7,719 nucleotides of DNA from contig CAJWMM010000027.1 of assembly GCA_913043035.1 (NCBI GenBank), forward strand, positions 1-7,719, written 5' to 3'. The notes below the pieces were generated by a model. It was not told where the DNA came from and did not search any database. It worked only from the letters and a program-made list of their open reading frames with translations. A program made the translations under genes and the position numbers. This DNA comes from an uncultured Gammaproteobacteria bacterium. GTDB taxonomy: Bacteria > Pseudomonadota > Gammaproteobacteria > GCA-002705445 > GCA-002716945. Of this stretch, positions 1 to 6,946 are shown piece by piece (position 1 is the first letter of the stretch; each line of letters begins with the position of its first letter).

Positions 1-128
1 TTAGGATTTGGTGGTTTTGGTATAGGCGATGCAAAAACTTTAGTTAACAAAATACCACTTATGAAAAATAATAGAAAAAAAGATAGTGCTGTTATATTTT
101 GTCTAAACATACCTTTTAATTGTAACAT
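1..128 (-). CDS. dacA: Probable D-alanyl-D-alanine carboxypeptidase (PBP5/6 type), N-terminal fragment
   Basis: Only the first 42 codons are present; the gene leaves the window at the left edge. The start at 126-128 is preceded by AAAGG at 138-142 (9-nt spacing). A second in-frame ATG at 108-110 has AAAGG almost touching it, so the first start is preferred. The translation is a short basic N-region, a hydrophobic stretch (about residues 13-29) and a likely signal-peptidase cut after KVFA, giving a mature start SPIPKPPNP. A proline-rich (I/P)PxPP start just after the signal peptide is typical of PBP5-family carboxypeptidases, which remove the terminal D-Ala from peptidoglycan pentapeptides in the periplasm. 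No catalytic motif lies inside the window, so the call rests on this N-terminus and on position: it follows mltB by 6 nt, and in many gammaproteobacteria the order is pbp2-rodA-mltB-rlpA-dacA. Another exported protein is possible. Confidence 0.62.
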   Translation of the reverse strand, partial: MLQLKGMFRQNITALSFFLLFFISGILLTKVFASPIPKPPNP

Positions 129-134
129 AAATTA

Positions 135-1157
135 TTACCTTTCCATCTGAGATTTAGCATCTCTCAGTTCTTGACTTAGAAAATGGACAGCTAAAGCATA
201 GAGACGACTTCTATTGTATCTAGTAATGACATAAAAATTTCTGTGTGCAAAGTTAAATACATCACCAGACTGTTCTTTTCTAGCTATTATAGATAGTTTT
301 TCATCTTCATCGATCTGCTCAGTGGATTCCAATCCTTTTGACAAGTAAGCCGCATATTTGGTTGTTGGCTTATATGATTTCTTTGATTCACTTCTGAGGC
401 TACTTATGTTTCCTGGACTAATACCTGATAATACTGGTTGATTATATCTCCAGCCGTGTTTCGAAAAATAATTAGCAACACTCCCAATAACATCCGCATT
501 GGAGTTCCATAGATCAACTTTCTCATCGTTATTAAAATCTACAGCATAATTTCTATAACTACTCGAAATAAATTGAGGTTTGCCAAGTGCTCCCGCATAA
601 GAGCCTTTAATTGATCTTGGATCTAAATTGTTTTCTCGACACAACAGTAAAAAATTTACAAGTTCAGATCTGTAGAATTTTGTCCTTCTACCTTTATTTG
701 GACCTAATGATAGAGAAGCAAGAGTATCAAATGTCTTAAATGACCCAGTCCGACTTCCATATTTGCTCTCTATGCCAATTATCGATATTATTACTTCTGC
801 AGGAATTTTATATTTTTTCTCTGCTTTCTTTAGAAGAGAGTCATTCTCTCTCCAAAATTCTAGTCCTCGTGTAACGTTATTTTTTGTGACAAAAAGTTTC
901 TTATAGTTTGTACAATTTTTATCTTTGGTATCACATCCATTCCACGTCAGAGTTCTTTCTGGAGCTTTTTTAAAAAATCTTTTTATTTTCTCTTCAGTCT
1001 TAATTTCGGAGAACAGTTCTAACAATATCCTACTATTGTAATCATGCTCTTTTTCCATGAACTGAATAAACTTTTTTACATCGTTAGTATCATAGTCGCC
1101 AGCATATAGAGGATTGGCTAAAATCATAATTAAAAATGGATAGATAAATATTTTCAT
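135..1157 (-). CDS. mltB: Membrane-bound-type lytic murein transglycosylase B (MltB/Slt35 family)
   Basis: The 340-residue product is a GH103-family lytic transglycosylase, which cleaves the MurNAc-GlcNAc bond non-hydrolytically to leave 1,6-anhydro-MurNAc ends in the periplasm. The catalytic glutamate is E130 in IGIESKYG. The family motif GALGKPQFISSSYRNYAVDF follows at 189-208. An EF-hand-like calcium loop lies around 207-217 (D207, N209, D211, D215, ending in LW), as in E. coli Slt35. A late conserved block, NFYVITRYN, is near the C-terminus. Residues 1-19 form a signal peptide ending PLYA, with no lipobox cysteine, so this version looks soluble and periplasmic rather than a lipoprotein as in E. 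coli. C75 and C82 sit in a short insertion before the YKKLF segment and could form a disulfide. The ATG overlaps the rodA stop as ATGA (4 nt), and AAAGGA lies at 1168-1173. Length is normal for the family. Confidence 0.93.
   Translation of the reverse strand: MKIFIYPFLIMILANPLYAGDYDTNDVKKFIQFMEKEHDYNSRILLELFSEIKTEEKIKRFFKKAPERTLTWNGCDTKDKNCTNYKKLFVTKNNVTRGLEFWRENDSLLKKAEKKYKIPAEVIISIIGIESKYGSRTGSFKTFDTLASLSLGPNKGRRTKFYRSELVNFLLLCRENNLDPRSIKGSYAGALGKPQFISSSYRNYAVDFNNDEKVDLWNSNADVIGSVANYFSKHGWRYNQPVLSGISPGNISSLRSESKKSYKPTTKYAAYLSKGLESTEQIDEDEKLSIIARKEQSGDVFNFAHRNFYVITRYNRSRLYALAVHFLSQELRDAKSQMER
138..142 (-). promoter_or_regulatory. Ribosome binding site of the dacA-like gene, inside the mltB end
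   Basis: AAAGG on the minus strand, 9 nt before the ATG at 128. It lies on the last codons of mltB (stop TAA at 135-137), so ribosomes finishing mltB pass over it. This suggests translational coupling, and it decides the upstream start of the dacA-like gene over the ATG at 108-110. Confidence 0.55.
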
Positions 1158-2269
1158 TTTCTTAAAATCCTTTGATGTGATTTTATTGACATAATAATCC
1201 CGACTGTAGCAAAAAGTGTAACCATTGAGGTTCCACCATAACTCATAAAAGGTAAAGGAGCTCCAACAACAGGCAAGAAACCTATAACCATTCCGACATT
1301 GACAATAACATAAAGAAATAATGTAAGACTTAGAGTGCCAGATAGTATCCTACCAAAATTATCTGTTGCTTTAACTGATATACTTAGACCCCTGAGTGCA
1401 ATAAATAAATATAAAGATAGTAAAAGCAGAACTCCTAGAAAACCAAACTCTTCACCGAAAGCAGTAAATATAAAATCAGTTGAATGTTCTGGTACAAAGC
1501 CGAGTTTTGATTGAGTACCATTAAATAAGCCTTTGCCAAAAAATCCTCCAGACCCGAGGGCAATTTTTGACTGCAAAAGGTGGTATCCTGCTCCCATAGG
1601 ATCAGATTCTGGATTAAAAAAGGTCAAGACTCTTTGTTTTTGATAATCATGCATATTCATCCATAATACTGGTGCAAGAAGTATAATCGTTAGGCTACTA
1701 GCAAGAAAAAATTTTAGGGATATGCCAGCTAGAAGTATCGCTATAGCGCCAGACATGCCAATGAGTAGAGCAGTTCCAAGATCTGGTTGTTTCATAATCA
1801 TTAAAACAGGAACAAGGACTATGAGAGATGCTATTAAAAGATAAGCTGACTTTGGTGGCAAAGGTTTATTAGAATAATAATATGCAACCATTAATGGTAC
1901 AAAAATTTTCATTAATTCAGATGGTTGAAATCTGAAAAAAAATAGGTCTAACCATCTGTCCGCAGTATTTCCTACGCCAAAAAATAATACTGCTACAAGA
2001 AGCACAAAGGTAATAAAATATAGAAATGGAGCAAATAATCTTAAATTATCTGGATGTACTTGAGCTATAAATATCATCGTAAAAATACCTATAACAATTC
2101 GGGTTGCTTGTTTAATGACTAATGATAAATCTCCTGAGGAGCTAGAGTAAATAGTTACTAAACCTAAAAAAGTTATTAGCAAGATTGCTATAAAAATTTT
2201 AGCGTCTATTTTTAATACACTAGAAATGCCGTTGTAATGTCTCTGGCTATCGCCAATAAATTCACTCAT
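1154..2269 (-). CDS. rodA: Rod-shape-determining SEDS peptidoglycan glycosyltransferase RodA
   Basis: The 371-residue polytopic membrane protein of the SEDS family polymerises lipid II into glycan strands together with PBP2 in the elongasome. Visible family motifs are ADRWLDL (103-109), RFQPSE (113-118), KQPDLGTALLI (160-170), the loop ending FVPEHSTDFIF (258-268), and the C-terminal GAPLPFMSYGGTS. D265 in EHSTDF aligns with the aspartate shown to be essential for polymerase activity in RodA. About ten hydrophobic segments are spread along the chain, after a roughly 22-residue cytoplasmic N-terminus. Length matches E. coli RodA (370). The start lies 8 nt inside the end of mrdA, with AAGAGGAA at 2283-2290 but a long 13-nt spacing, so initiation probably depends on coupling to mrdA translation. 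The stop overlaps the mltB start. RodA is preferred over FtsW because of the partner PBP2 gene and the mltB/dacA neighbours. Confidence 0.95.
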   Translation of the reverse strand: MSEFIGDSQRHYNGISSVLKIDAKIFIAILLITFLGLVTIYSSSSGDLSLVIKQATRIVIGIFTMIFIAQVHPDNLRLFAPFLYFITFVLLVAVLFFGVGNTADRWLDLFFFRFQPSELMKIFVPLMVAYYYSNKPLPPKSAYLLIASLIVLVPVLMIMKQPDLGTALLIGMSGAIAILLAGISLKFFLASSLTIILLAPVLWMNMHDYQKQRVLTFFNPESDPMGAGYHLLQSKIALGSGGFFGKGLFNGTQSKLGFVPEHSTDFIFTAFGEEFGFLGVLLLLSLYLFIALRGLSISVKATDNFGRILSGTLSLTLFLYVIVNVGMVIGFLPVVGAPLPFMSYGGTSMVTLFATVGIIMSIKSHQRILRK

Positions 2270-4172
2270 TCTTAGAAAATAATTCCTCTTTAGTATTTAC
2301 ATAAAATTCAATCACATCCCTTGCAATAGGCGCCGCAGTAGATGAGCCTCCTCCACCATGCTCAACAATTACGGTAACAACGATCTTAGGATTTTCAAAT
2401 GGCGCATAACTAATAAATAAAGCATGGTCTTGCAGATTTTTTATATCAGTTTTACCTTTGTCTAGAGAATATACTTGGGCTGTTCCGGTTTTACCAGCTA
2501 TCTCTATATTTCTTATTTTTTTCATTTGAGAAGCAGTTCCCACGCCTCTTTCATTGGTAACACGCCACATTGCATGATGCACTATATCTAAATAATCTAA
2601 ATTTGGATAGTTTGTGATAAATTTATTATCTTGATAATCATATACATCCATTCTATCAGTTTTTGAATCACGAATTTGTTTCAAAAGATGTGGGGTATAT
2701 GTTTTACCAGCGGTAGCTAAAGTAGATGTTGCTAAAGTTAATTGAAGTGGGGTTACAAGAAAATAACCTTGTCCAATTCCAACGTTCAGTGTCTCGCCAG
2801 GAAACCATGGTTGTTGTTTAATTTTGTATTTCCAATCTCTATCCGGAACTAACCCTTTTGATTCATTATACAAATCAATGTAAGTTTTTTGACCAAAGCC
2901 ATATTTATTAATTTTATCGCTAATGATGTCAATTCCAGTTAATTCTGCAATTCGATAAAAGAACACATCACACGATTGAGTTAAAGCATATGATAGATCT
3001 GTAGAACCATGACCCTCTTTTTTCCAACATTTAAATGGCCTTTTATGATTATTAAGTAAATAAGCACCAGTGCACGACACAAGTTTCTTTGAGTCTACAA
3101 TCCCTTCTTCTAGAGCTATTAGTCCAATAAATGGTTTTAGCGTTGAGCCAGGTGGATATTGCCCATTTATAGCTCTATTGATCATAGGCTTTCTGGGATC
3201 ATTAAGTAATTTATTATAATTTTTACTGGATATAGATTTTGTAAAGAGATTTATATCATATCCAGGAGCGCTCACAAGCGCTAAAACTTCTCCATTATTT
3301 GGATTCATTACGATAACACTACCTTCCTTATTCTCCATCAGAGTATATATGTAGTTTTGAAGATCTATGTCTATAGTTAGATAAATGTCATCACCACGTC
3401 TAGGATCTTTTGTTTCTATAGTCCTAATTATTTCTCCGAGGGCATCAGTTTCTAATTTTTCGTAACCAGACTCTCCAGACAATATGTTTTGATAGAATCG
3501 TTCAACACCAAGTTTCCCAATCTCAGTCATTCCTTCTTGGATTTTAACAACATCAGAATAAATATCAGAATCAGAGACCTTGCCAAGGTAACCTAAAATA
3601 TGAGAAGTTGAAAATGGGTGTAAATACTCCCTTTTTGCCTTTGGACTCAACTCCATCTCAGGCAACAAATGCTTATCTACTGAGATTATTGAATATTCCT
3701 CGAGATTAATATTGGGGATTAATGTAACTTCTTTTATTTTTCTATTTGTTAATTGTTCTTTAATAGAAACAAGGTCAATCTTATTCTTTGGTAAAACTGT
3801 GTTAACTGTGTTTAAAAAAACATCATCATTTTTTATTCTCTCTTTCTTGATGATTAGATCAAAGGTGCTTACGTTCTTAGCCAATATTTGCCCGTTCCTA
3901 TCGTAGATGTTTCCTCTAAGAGCTTGTACTGGTCTAATTCTAATGCGATTAGATTCAGATTTTATTGCGTAATACTCATAATCAGATACCTGCACTTGAT
4001 AGAGTTTAAAAACATAAGTGGTAAATATAGCTAGCACTATAATTGATGCAATTATAGCTCTTTTACTGTGAGATCGACGCTCTTCATCAGCATCATTCAT
4101 CCGATCCCAACTATATTTCTCTTCAATCTTATTCCTTTTTCTGATATTGTCTTTTCGAGCTTTAGTTTTCAT
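2262..4172 (-). CDS. mrdA: Penicillin-binding protein 2, elongasome D,D-transpeptidase
   Basis: The 636-residue class B PBP cross-links glycan strands made by RodA. The layout is a charged cytoplasmic tail, one membrane anchor (about 39-58), the juxtamembrane RGNIYDRNG motif (86-94), a PBP dimerisation/pedestal domain (to about 255), then the transpeptidase domain (about 280-620). Catalytic motifs are S343-TLK346 (nucleophile S343), the second motif in PBP2-type SxD form (S400-C-D402), and K561-TGT. C367, C382, H388 and C401 have spacings of 15, 6 and 13, matching what I recall of the zinc ligands in Acinetobacter baumannii PBP2 (Asp350, Asp365, His371, Cys384). The start is uncertain. The first ATG (4172) has no clear ribosome site and sits just 3 nt after a consensus TATAAT. 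M25 (ATG at 4098-4100) would leave a tail of 13-14 residues before the membrane, closer to the E. coli protein. The gene heads the operon and overlaps rodA by 8 nt. Confidence 0.95.
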   Translation of the reverse strand: MKTKARKDNIRKRNKIEEKYSWDRMNDADEERRSHSKRAIIASIIVLAIFTTYVFKLYQVQVSDYEYYAIKSESNRIRIRPVQALRGNIYDRNGQILAKNVSTFDLIIKKERIKNDDVFLNTVNTVLPKNKIDLVSIKEQLTNRKIKEVTLIPNINLEEYSIISVDKHLLPEMELSPKAKREYLHPFSTSHILGYLGKVSDSDIYSDVVKIQEGMTEIGKLGVERFYQNILSGESGYEKLETDALGEIIRTIETKDPRRGDDIYLTIDIDLQNYIYTLMENKEGSVIVMNPNNGEVLALVSAPGYDINLFTKSISSKNYNKLLNDPRKPMINRAINGQYPPGSTLKPFIGLIALEEGIVDSKKLVSCTGAYLLNNHKRPFKCWKKEGHGSTDLSYALTQSCDVFFYRIAELTGIDIISDKINKYGFGQKTYIDLYNESKGLVPDRDWKYKIKQQPWFPGETLNVGIGQGYFLVTPLQLTLATSTLATAGKTYTPHLLKQIRDSKTDRMDVYDYQDNKFITNYPNLDYLDIVHHAMWRVTNERGVGTASQMKKIRNIEIAGKTGTAQVYSLDKGKTDIKNLQDHALFISYAPFENPKIVVTVIVEHGGGGSSTAAPIARDVIEFYVNTKEELFSKNE

Positions 4173-4175
4173 GAG

Positions 4176-4181
4176 ATTATA
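4176..4181 (-). promoter_or_regulatory. Candidate -10 box of the mrdA-rodA-mltB-dacA operon
   Basis: On the minus strand these bases read TATAAT, the sigma-70 consensus. The -35 region about 17-18 bases upstream (TATAGT or TTATAG) is poor. If this box is used, transcription would begin near 4169, inside or just after the ATG at 4170-4172. The first ATG would then be lost, or at best the message would be leaderless, favouring the M25 start at 4100. In such an AT-rich gap a perfect hexamer can also arise by chance. Confidence 0.4.
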
Positions 4182-4233
4182 TCGTGAATATATAAAGGAC
4201 TATAACATAAACACTATGACGTGTTCTAGAGAT

Positions 4234-4238
4234 GAGGG
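4234..4238 (+). promoter_or_regulatory. hppA ribosome binding site that decides the start
   Basis: GAGGG, 5 nt before the ATG at 4244. The alternative in-frame ATG at 4232 has no usable site upstream, and its own codons overlap this GAGGG. The protein is therefore read from MINLEF, four codons later than the longest possible frame. Confidence 0.75.
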
Positions 4239-4243
4239 TTTTT

Positions 4244-6274
4244 ATGATAAATTTAGAATTTGTGCCAATTATTCTTGGTTTATTTGGGCTTATAACAGCT
4301 CTTTTTTTATACAAATTTGTACTCACATTCTCCGCAGGAGATGGAAAGATAGTTGAAATATCCGATCAAATACACTTGGGGGCAATGGCTTTTATCAAAA
4401 AAGAATACTCTATACTATTTTTGTTTGCATTAATTTTGATTTATGGCATCTATGAGGGCTTAGGTGTTCCTAGCACAGTTGCATTTATAATAGGTGCTGT
4501 ATGCTCATCAGCTACTGGTTTTATTGGTATGTATACAGCCACGAAAGCAAACGTAAGAACTACAAATGCTGCAAATCAGACTGGTCTTTCCGATAGCCTT
4601 GTTATAGCTTTTTTTGGTGGTTCAATTATGGGTTTAACTGTTGCTGCAATGGGTCTCTTAGGCCTAGGCGTGCTTTATTATTTGTACGCTAGTAATCCTA
4701 GTACTGCCTCTGTTATTCATGGTTTTGGAATGGGTGCTTCTACCGTAGCTCTATTTTCTAGAGTTGGTGGTGGGATTTTCACAAAGTCTGCTGACGTCGG
4801 TGCTGATCTTGTCGGTAAAGTTGAGGCTGGTATCCCAGAAGATGACCCACGTAATCCAGGTGTAATAGCAGACAACGTAGGTGATAATGTAGGAGATGTA
4901 GCAGGAATGGGCTCAGATATTTTTGAATCTTACTGTGGCTCTATTATTGCATCAATAGCAATAGCCTCCACAATAAGTTTATCAGTAATTGAAGTACTTG
5001 GTCCAAGGCAGTCGCTTATGTTCTTACCATTAGCTCTGGCATCTGTAGGACTTTTATGTTCAGTTGCAGGTATATTTATAGTGAAGATATTAGCAAAAAC
5101 CACTTCGACTGATAAAATAAGTGGGGCTCTAAGAGGTGGTACTTTCTCTGCTGCAATAATATTTATTGTAATATCATATTTTATAATTTCGTCGTTAGGT
5201 CTTAATTCAGATATTTGGTTGGCTGTATTAGCTGGCGCAGTTGGCGGTGTAATAATTGGCCTAGTAACAGAATACTATACAGGTGGTTCCCCAGTAAGGA
5301 AAATTGCTCATCAAGGTGAAACTGGTTCGGCAACAGTCATAACTTCAGGATTAGCCACTGGTTTAGAATCTGTAGTAATCCCTATTCTATCTATAGCTGT
5401 CATCATATTTATCTCTAACCAGTATGCAGATTTGTATGGAGTTGGAATAGCTGCCGTAGGAATGTTAGCTACGGTCGGCATAACAATGGCAATTGATGCT
5501 TATGGACCAGTGGCAGATAATGCTGGTGGAATAGCAGAGATGGCTGGCCTTGGAGAGAAAACTAGAGAGATCACTGATAGTCTTGATGAGGTTGGTAACA
5601 CAACTGCTGCTATTGGAAAAGGTTTTGCTATTGGCGCGGCGGCTTTAGCAGCTCTTGCAATCATCACAGCTTTTGTTCAAGAAGTTAACCATCAATATGC
5701 TCAAGATGGGAGAGAAAACATTCAATTATTACTTACAGACACTAGAGTATTGATTGGGATATTCATCGGTGGGATGATCCCGTTCTTAGTGGGCTCACTT
5801 ACAATAACCGCTGTCGGTGATGCTGCATTTGAAATGATTACTGAAATAAGAAGACAGTTTAGAGAAATACCAGGATTATTAGAAGGAACTGGAAAACCTG
5901 ATAACAATAGATGTGTAGAAATTGCAACCACAGCTGCATTAAAGAGAATGGTCCTTCCTGGTGCAATTGCAATCTTCTCACCAGTGATTGTTGGGTTTGG
6001 TTTCGGTCCTGAGATGCTTGGAGGTCTTCTTGGTGGTGGGCTTTTGAGTTGTGTTTTGCTTGCATTAACAATGTCGAACGCAGGTGGAGCTTGGGATAAC
6101 GCAAAAAAATATATTGAGCAAGGGAATCTTGGTGGTAAAGGTTCCGAAATACACAAGGCTGCCGTTGTTGGTGATACAGTTGGAGATCCTCTAAAAGATA
6201 CTTCTGGGCCTTCAATGAATATTTTAATAAATGTCATGGCTATTGTGAGTCTTGTTATAGCGCCACTCTTGTAG
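4244..6274 (+). CDS. hppA: Membrane-bound ion-translocating pyrophosphatase, K+-dependent type
   Basis: The 676-residue polytopic protein (about 16 membrane helices) couples hydrolysis of PPi to pumping H+ or Na+ out of the cytoplasm and works as a homodimer with Mg2+. Substrate-site motifs are all present (numbered from this start): DVGADLVGKVE (184-194), DNVGDNVGDVAGMGSD (210-225), DNAGGIAEMAGL (425-436), NAGGAWDNAKKYIE (612-625) and GDTVGDPLKDTSGPS (643-657). In GNTTAAIGKG the residues A455 and G458 match K+-dependent enzymes; K+-independent ones usually have Lys and Thr there. The semi-conserved gate glutamate is in the FESY form (E228), shared by Na+-PPases and many H+-PPases, so the pumped ion cannot be settled by eye. 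The start is chosen on the GAGGG at 4234-4238. It is followed by adk after 18 nt, probably co-transcribed. Length is normal and no key residue appears lost. Confidence 0.95.
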   Translation: MINLEFVPIILGLFGLITALFLYKFVLTFSAGDGKIVEISDQIHLGAMAFIKKEYSILFLFALILIYGIYEGLGVPSTVAFIIGAVCSSATGFIGMYTATKANVRTTNAANQTGLSDSLVIAFFGGSIMGLTVAAMGLLGLGVLYYLYASNPSTASVIHGFGMGASTVALFSRVGGGIFTKSADVGADLVGKVEAGIPEDDPRNPGVIADNVGDNVGDVAGMGSDIFESYCGSIIASIAIASTISLSVIEVLGPRQSLMFLPLALASVGLLCSVAGIFIVKILAKTTSTDKISGALRGGTFSAAIIFIVISYFIISSLGLNSDIWLAVLAGAVGGVIIGLVTEYYTGGSPVRKIAHQGETGSATVITSGLATGLESVVIPILSIAVIIFISNQYADLYGVGIAAVGMLATVGITMAIDAYGPVADNAGGIAEMAGLGEKTREITDSLDEVGNTTAAIGKGFAIGAAALAALAIITAFVQEVNHQYAQDGRENIQLLLTDTRVLIGIFIGGMIPFLVGSLTITAVGDAAFEMITEIRRQFREIPGLLEGTGKPDNNRCVEIATTAALKRMVLPGAIAIFSPVIVGFGFGPEMLGGLLGGGLLSCVLLALTMSNAGGAWDNAKKYIEQGNLGGKGSEIHKAAVVGDTVGDPLKDTSGPSMNILINVMAIVSLVIAPLL

Positions 6275-6281
6275 TTAAATC

Positions 6282-6289
6282 AGGGGGAG
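6282..6289 (+). promoter_or_regulatory. Strong adk ribosome binding site
   Basis: The purine block AGGGGGAG ends 3 nt before the adk ATG, placing its AGGGGG part 5 nt away. It is the strongest Shine-Dalgarno-like match in the window and confirms the start at 6293. It lies in the 18-nt gap after the hppA stop, consistent with adk being the second gene of the same transcript. Confidence 0.7.
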
Positions 6290-6292
6290 ATA

Positions 6293-6934
6293 ATGAACAT
6301 ACTTTTTTTAGGTGCGCCAGGTTGTGGTAAAGGTACACAGTCAAAAATATTAATTGAGAAATACGGTATACCGCAAATATCAACTGGTGATTTACTACGA
6401 GAAGAAATGGGGTCTGAGAGTGACCTCGGGAAAAAACTCAAAAATATAATGGCAAAAGGTGAGTTTGTAGATGACGAACTTGTTTTATCACTAGTATCTA
6501 AAAAAATAGAAAGCATCGAATGTAAGAGTGGGTTTATTCTCGATGGATTCCCTAGAAATTTATCACAAGCAAAAAGTTTAGATATATTGCTAAATGAAAT
6601 GTCGAAAAGCATAGATCATGTTCTTTTTATTGATGTCCCGGATGAGGTTTTGATTGAGAGATGTACAGGGAGATTGCTTTGTGATACCTGTGATTATATT
6701 GGGAACAAAGATAGAGGGGAAAATGTTGGTGATCCGTGTCCTGTTGCCAAAGGCACATTGTATCAAAGAGAAGATGACAAAGAAGAAACAGTAAGAAATA
6801 GATTAGAGGTTTTTAAGGATCAAACTCAGCCCATAATTGAATTTTATGAAGAAAAAGGCACTCTCACAAAACTAATAGGCGGAAATGATCCTAAGCTACT
6901 TGCGGGCAAAATCAGCAAAATAATCAACATATAA
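6293..6934 (+). CDS. adk: Adenylate kinase, long-LID form
   Basis: The 213-residue cytoplasmic enzyme catalyses ATP + AMP to 2 ADP and sets adenylate balance. Visible motifs are the P-loop GAPGCGKGTQ (7-16), the AMP-binding STGDLLR (30-36, with R36), LDGFPR (83-88, with R88), the LID (about 122-160) with R123 and R159, and R170 in TVRNRLEVF. The LID carries C130-x2-C133 and C149, as in zinc-binding adenylate kinases. The fourth position, which is Asp or Cys in those enzymes, aligns with A152 here, so the metal site is incomplete or uses another ligand. Length is typical. Adk recycles the AMP made by the same PPi-releasing ligases whose PPi feeds HppA, so the pairing with hppA makes metabolic sense, though that link is inferred. 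The stop at 6932-6934 is followed by a 57-nt gap before the next gene. Confidence 0.96.
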   Translation: MNILFLGAPGCGKGTQSKILIEKYGIPQISTGDLLREEMGSESDLGKKLKNIMAKGEFVDDELVLSLVSKKIESIECKSGFILDGFPRNLSQAKSLDILLNEMSKSIDHVLFIDVPDEVLIERCTGRLLCDTCDYIGNKDRGENVGDPCPVAKGTLYQREDDKEETVRNRLEVFKDQTQPIIEFYEEKGTLTKLIGGNDPKLLAGKISKIINI

Positions 6935-6946
6935 TTCAAAGAAGTT

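Larger units (their letters stand above)
4173..4243. promoter_or_regulatory. Divergent mrdA / hppA control region
   Basis: This 71-base AT-rich gap between the divergent mrdA and hppA starts must hold the promoters for both arms unless one lies inside a gene. Facing mrdA there is a perfect TATAAT at 4176-4181. Facing hppA there are several weak -10-like hexamers (TATAAA at 4191-4196, TATAAC at 4201-4206), but none has a convincing -35. A 5-bp inverted repeat, AACAC-N6-GTGTT (4210-4225), lies just before the hppA ribosome site and could be an operator half-site pair or chance. No known regulator motif was recognised. Confidence 0.5.

Noticed and set aside
3712..3906. Plus-strand open frame of 64 codons inside mrdA
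   Set aside because: Antisense to the PBP2 pedestal domain with no independent support.
4147..4356. Plus-strand open frame of 69 codons over the mrdA/hppA gap
   Set aside because: It overlaps both the mrdA start and the hppA start in a different frame, has no domain, and lacks a good ribosome site.
5722..6237. Long minus-strand open frame (171 codons) opposite hppA, with another at 5859-6215
   Set aside because: They lie wholly inside the well-supported hppA coding sequence. The translations are proline- and serine-rich or glutamine- and leucine-rich with no recognisable family, as expected for antisense shadows.
6280..6612. Minus-strand open frame opposite adk
   Set aside because: It covers the conserved P-loop half of adk and shows no family resemblance or ribosome site; a shadow frame.
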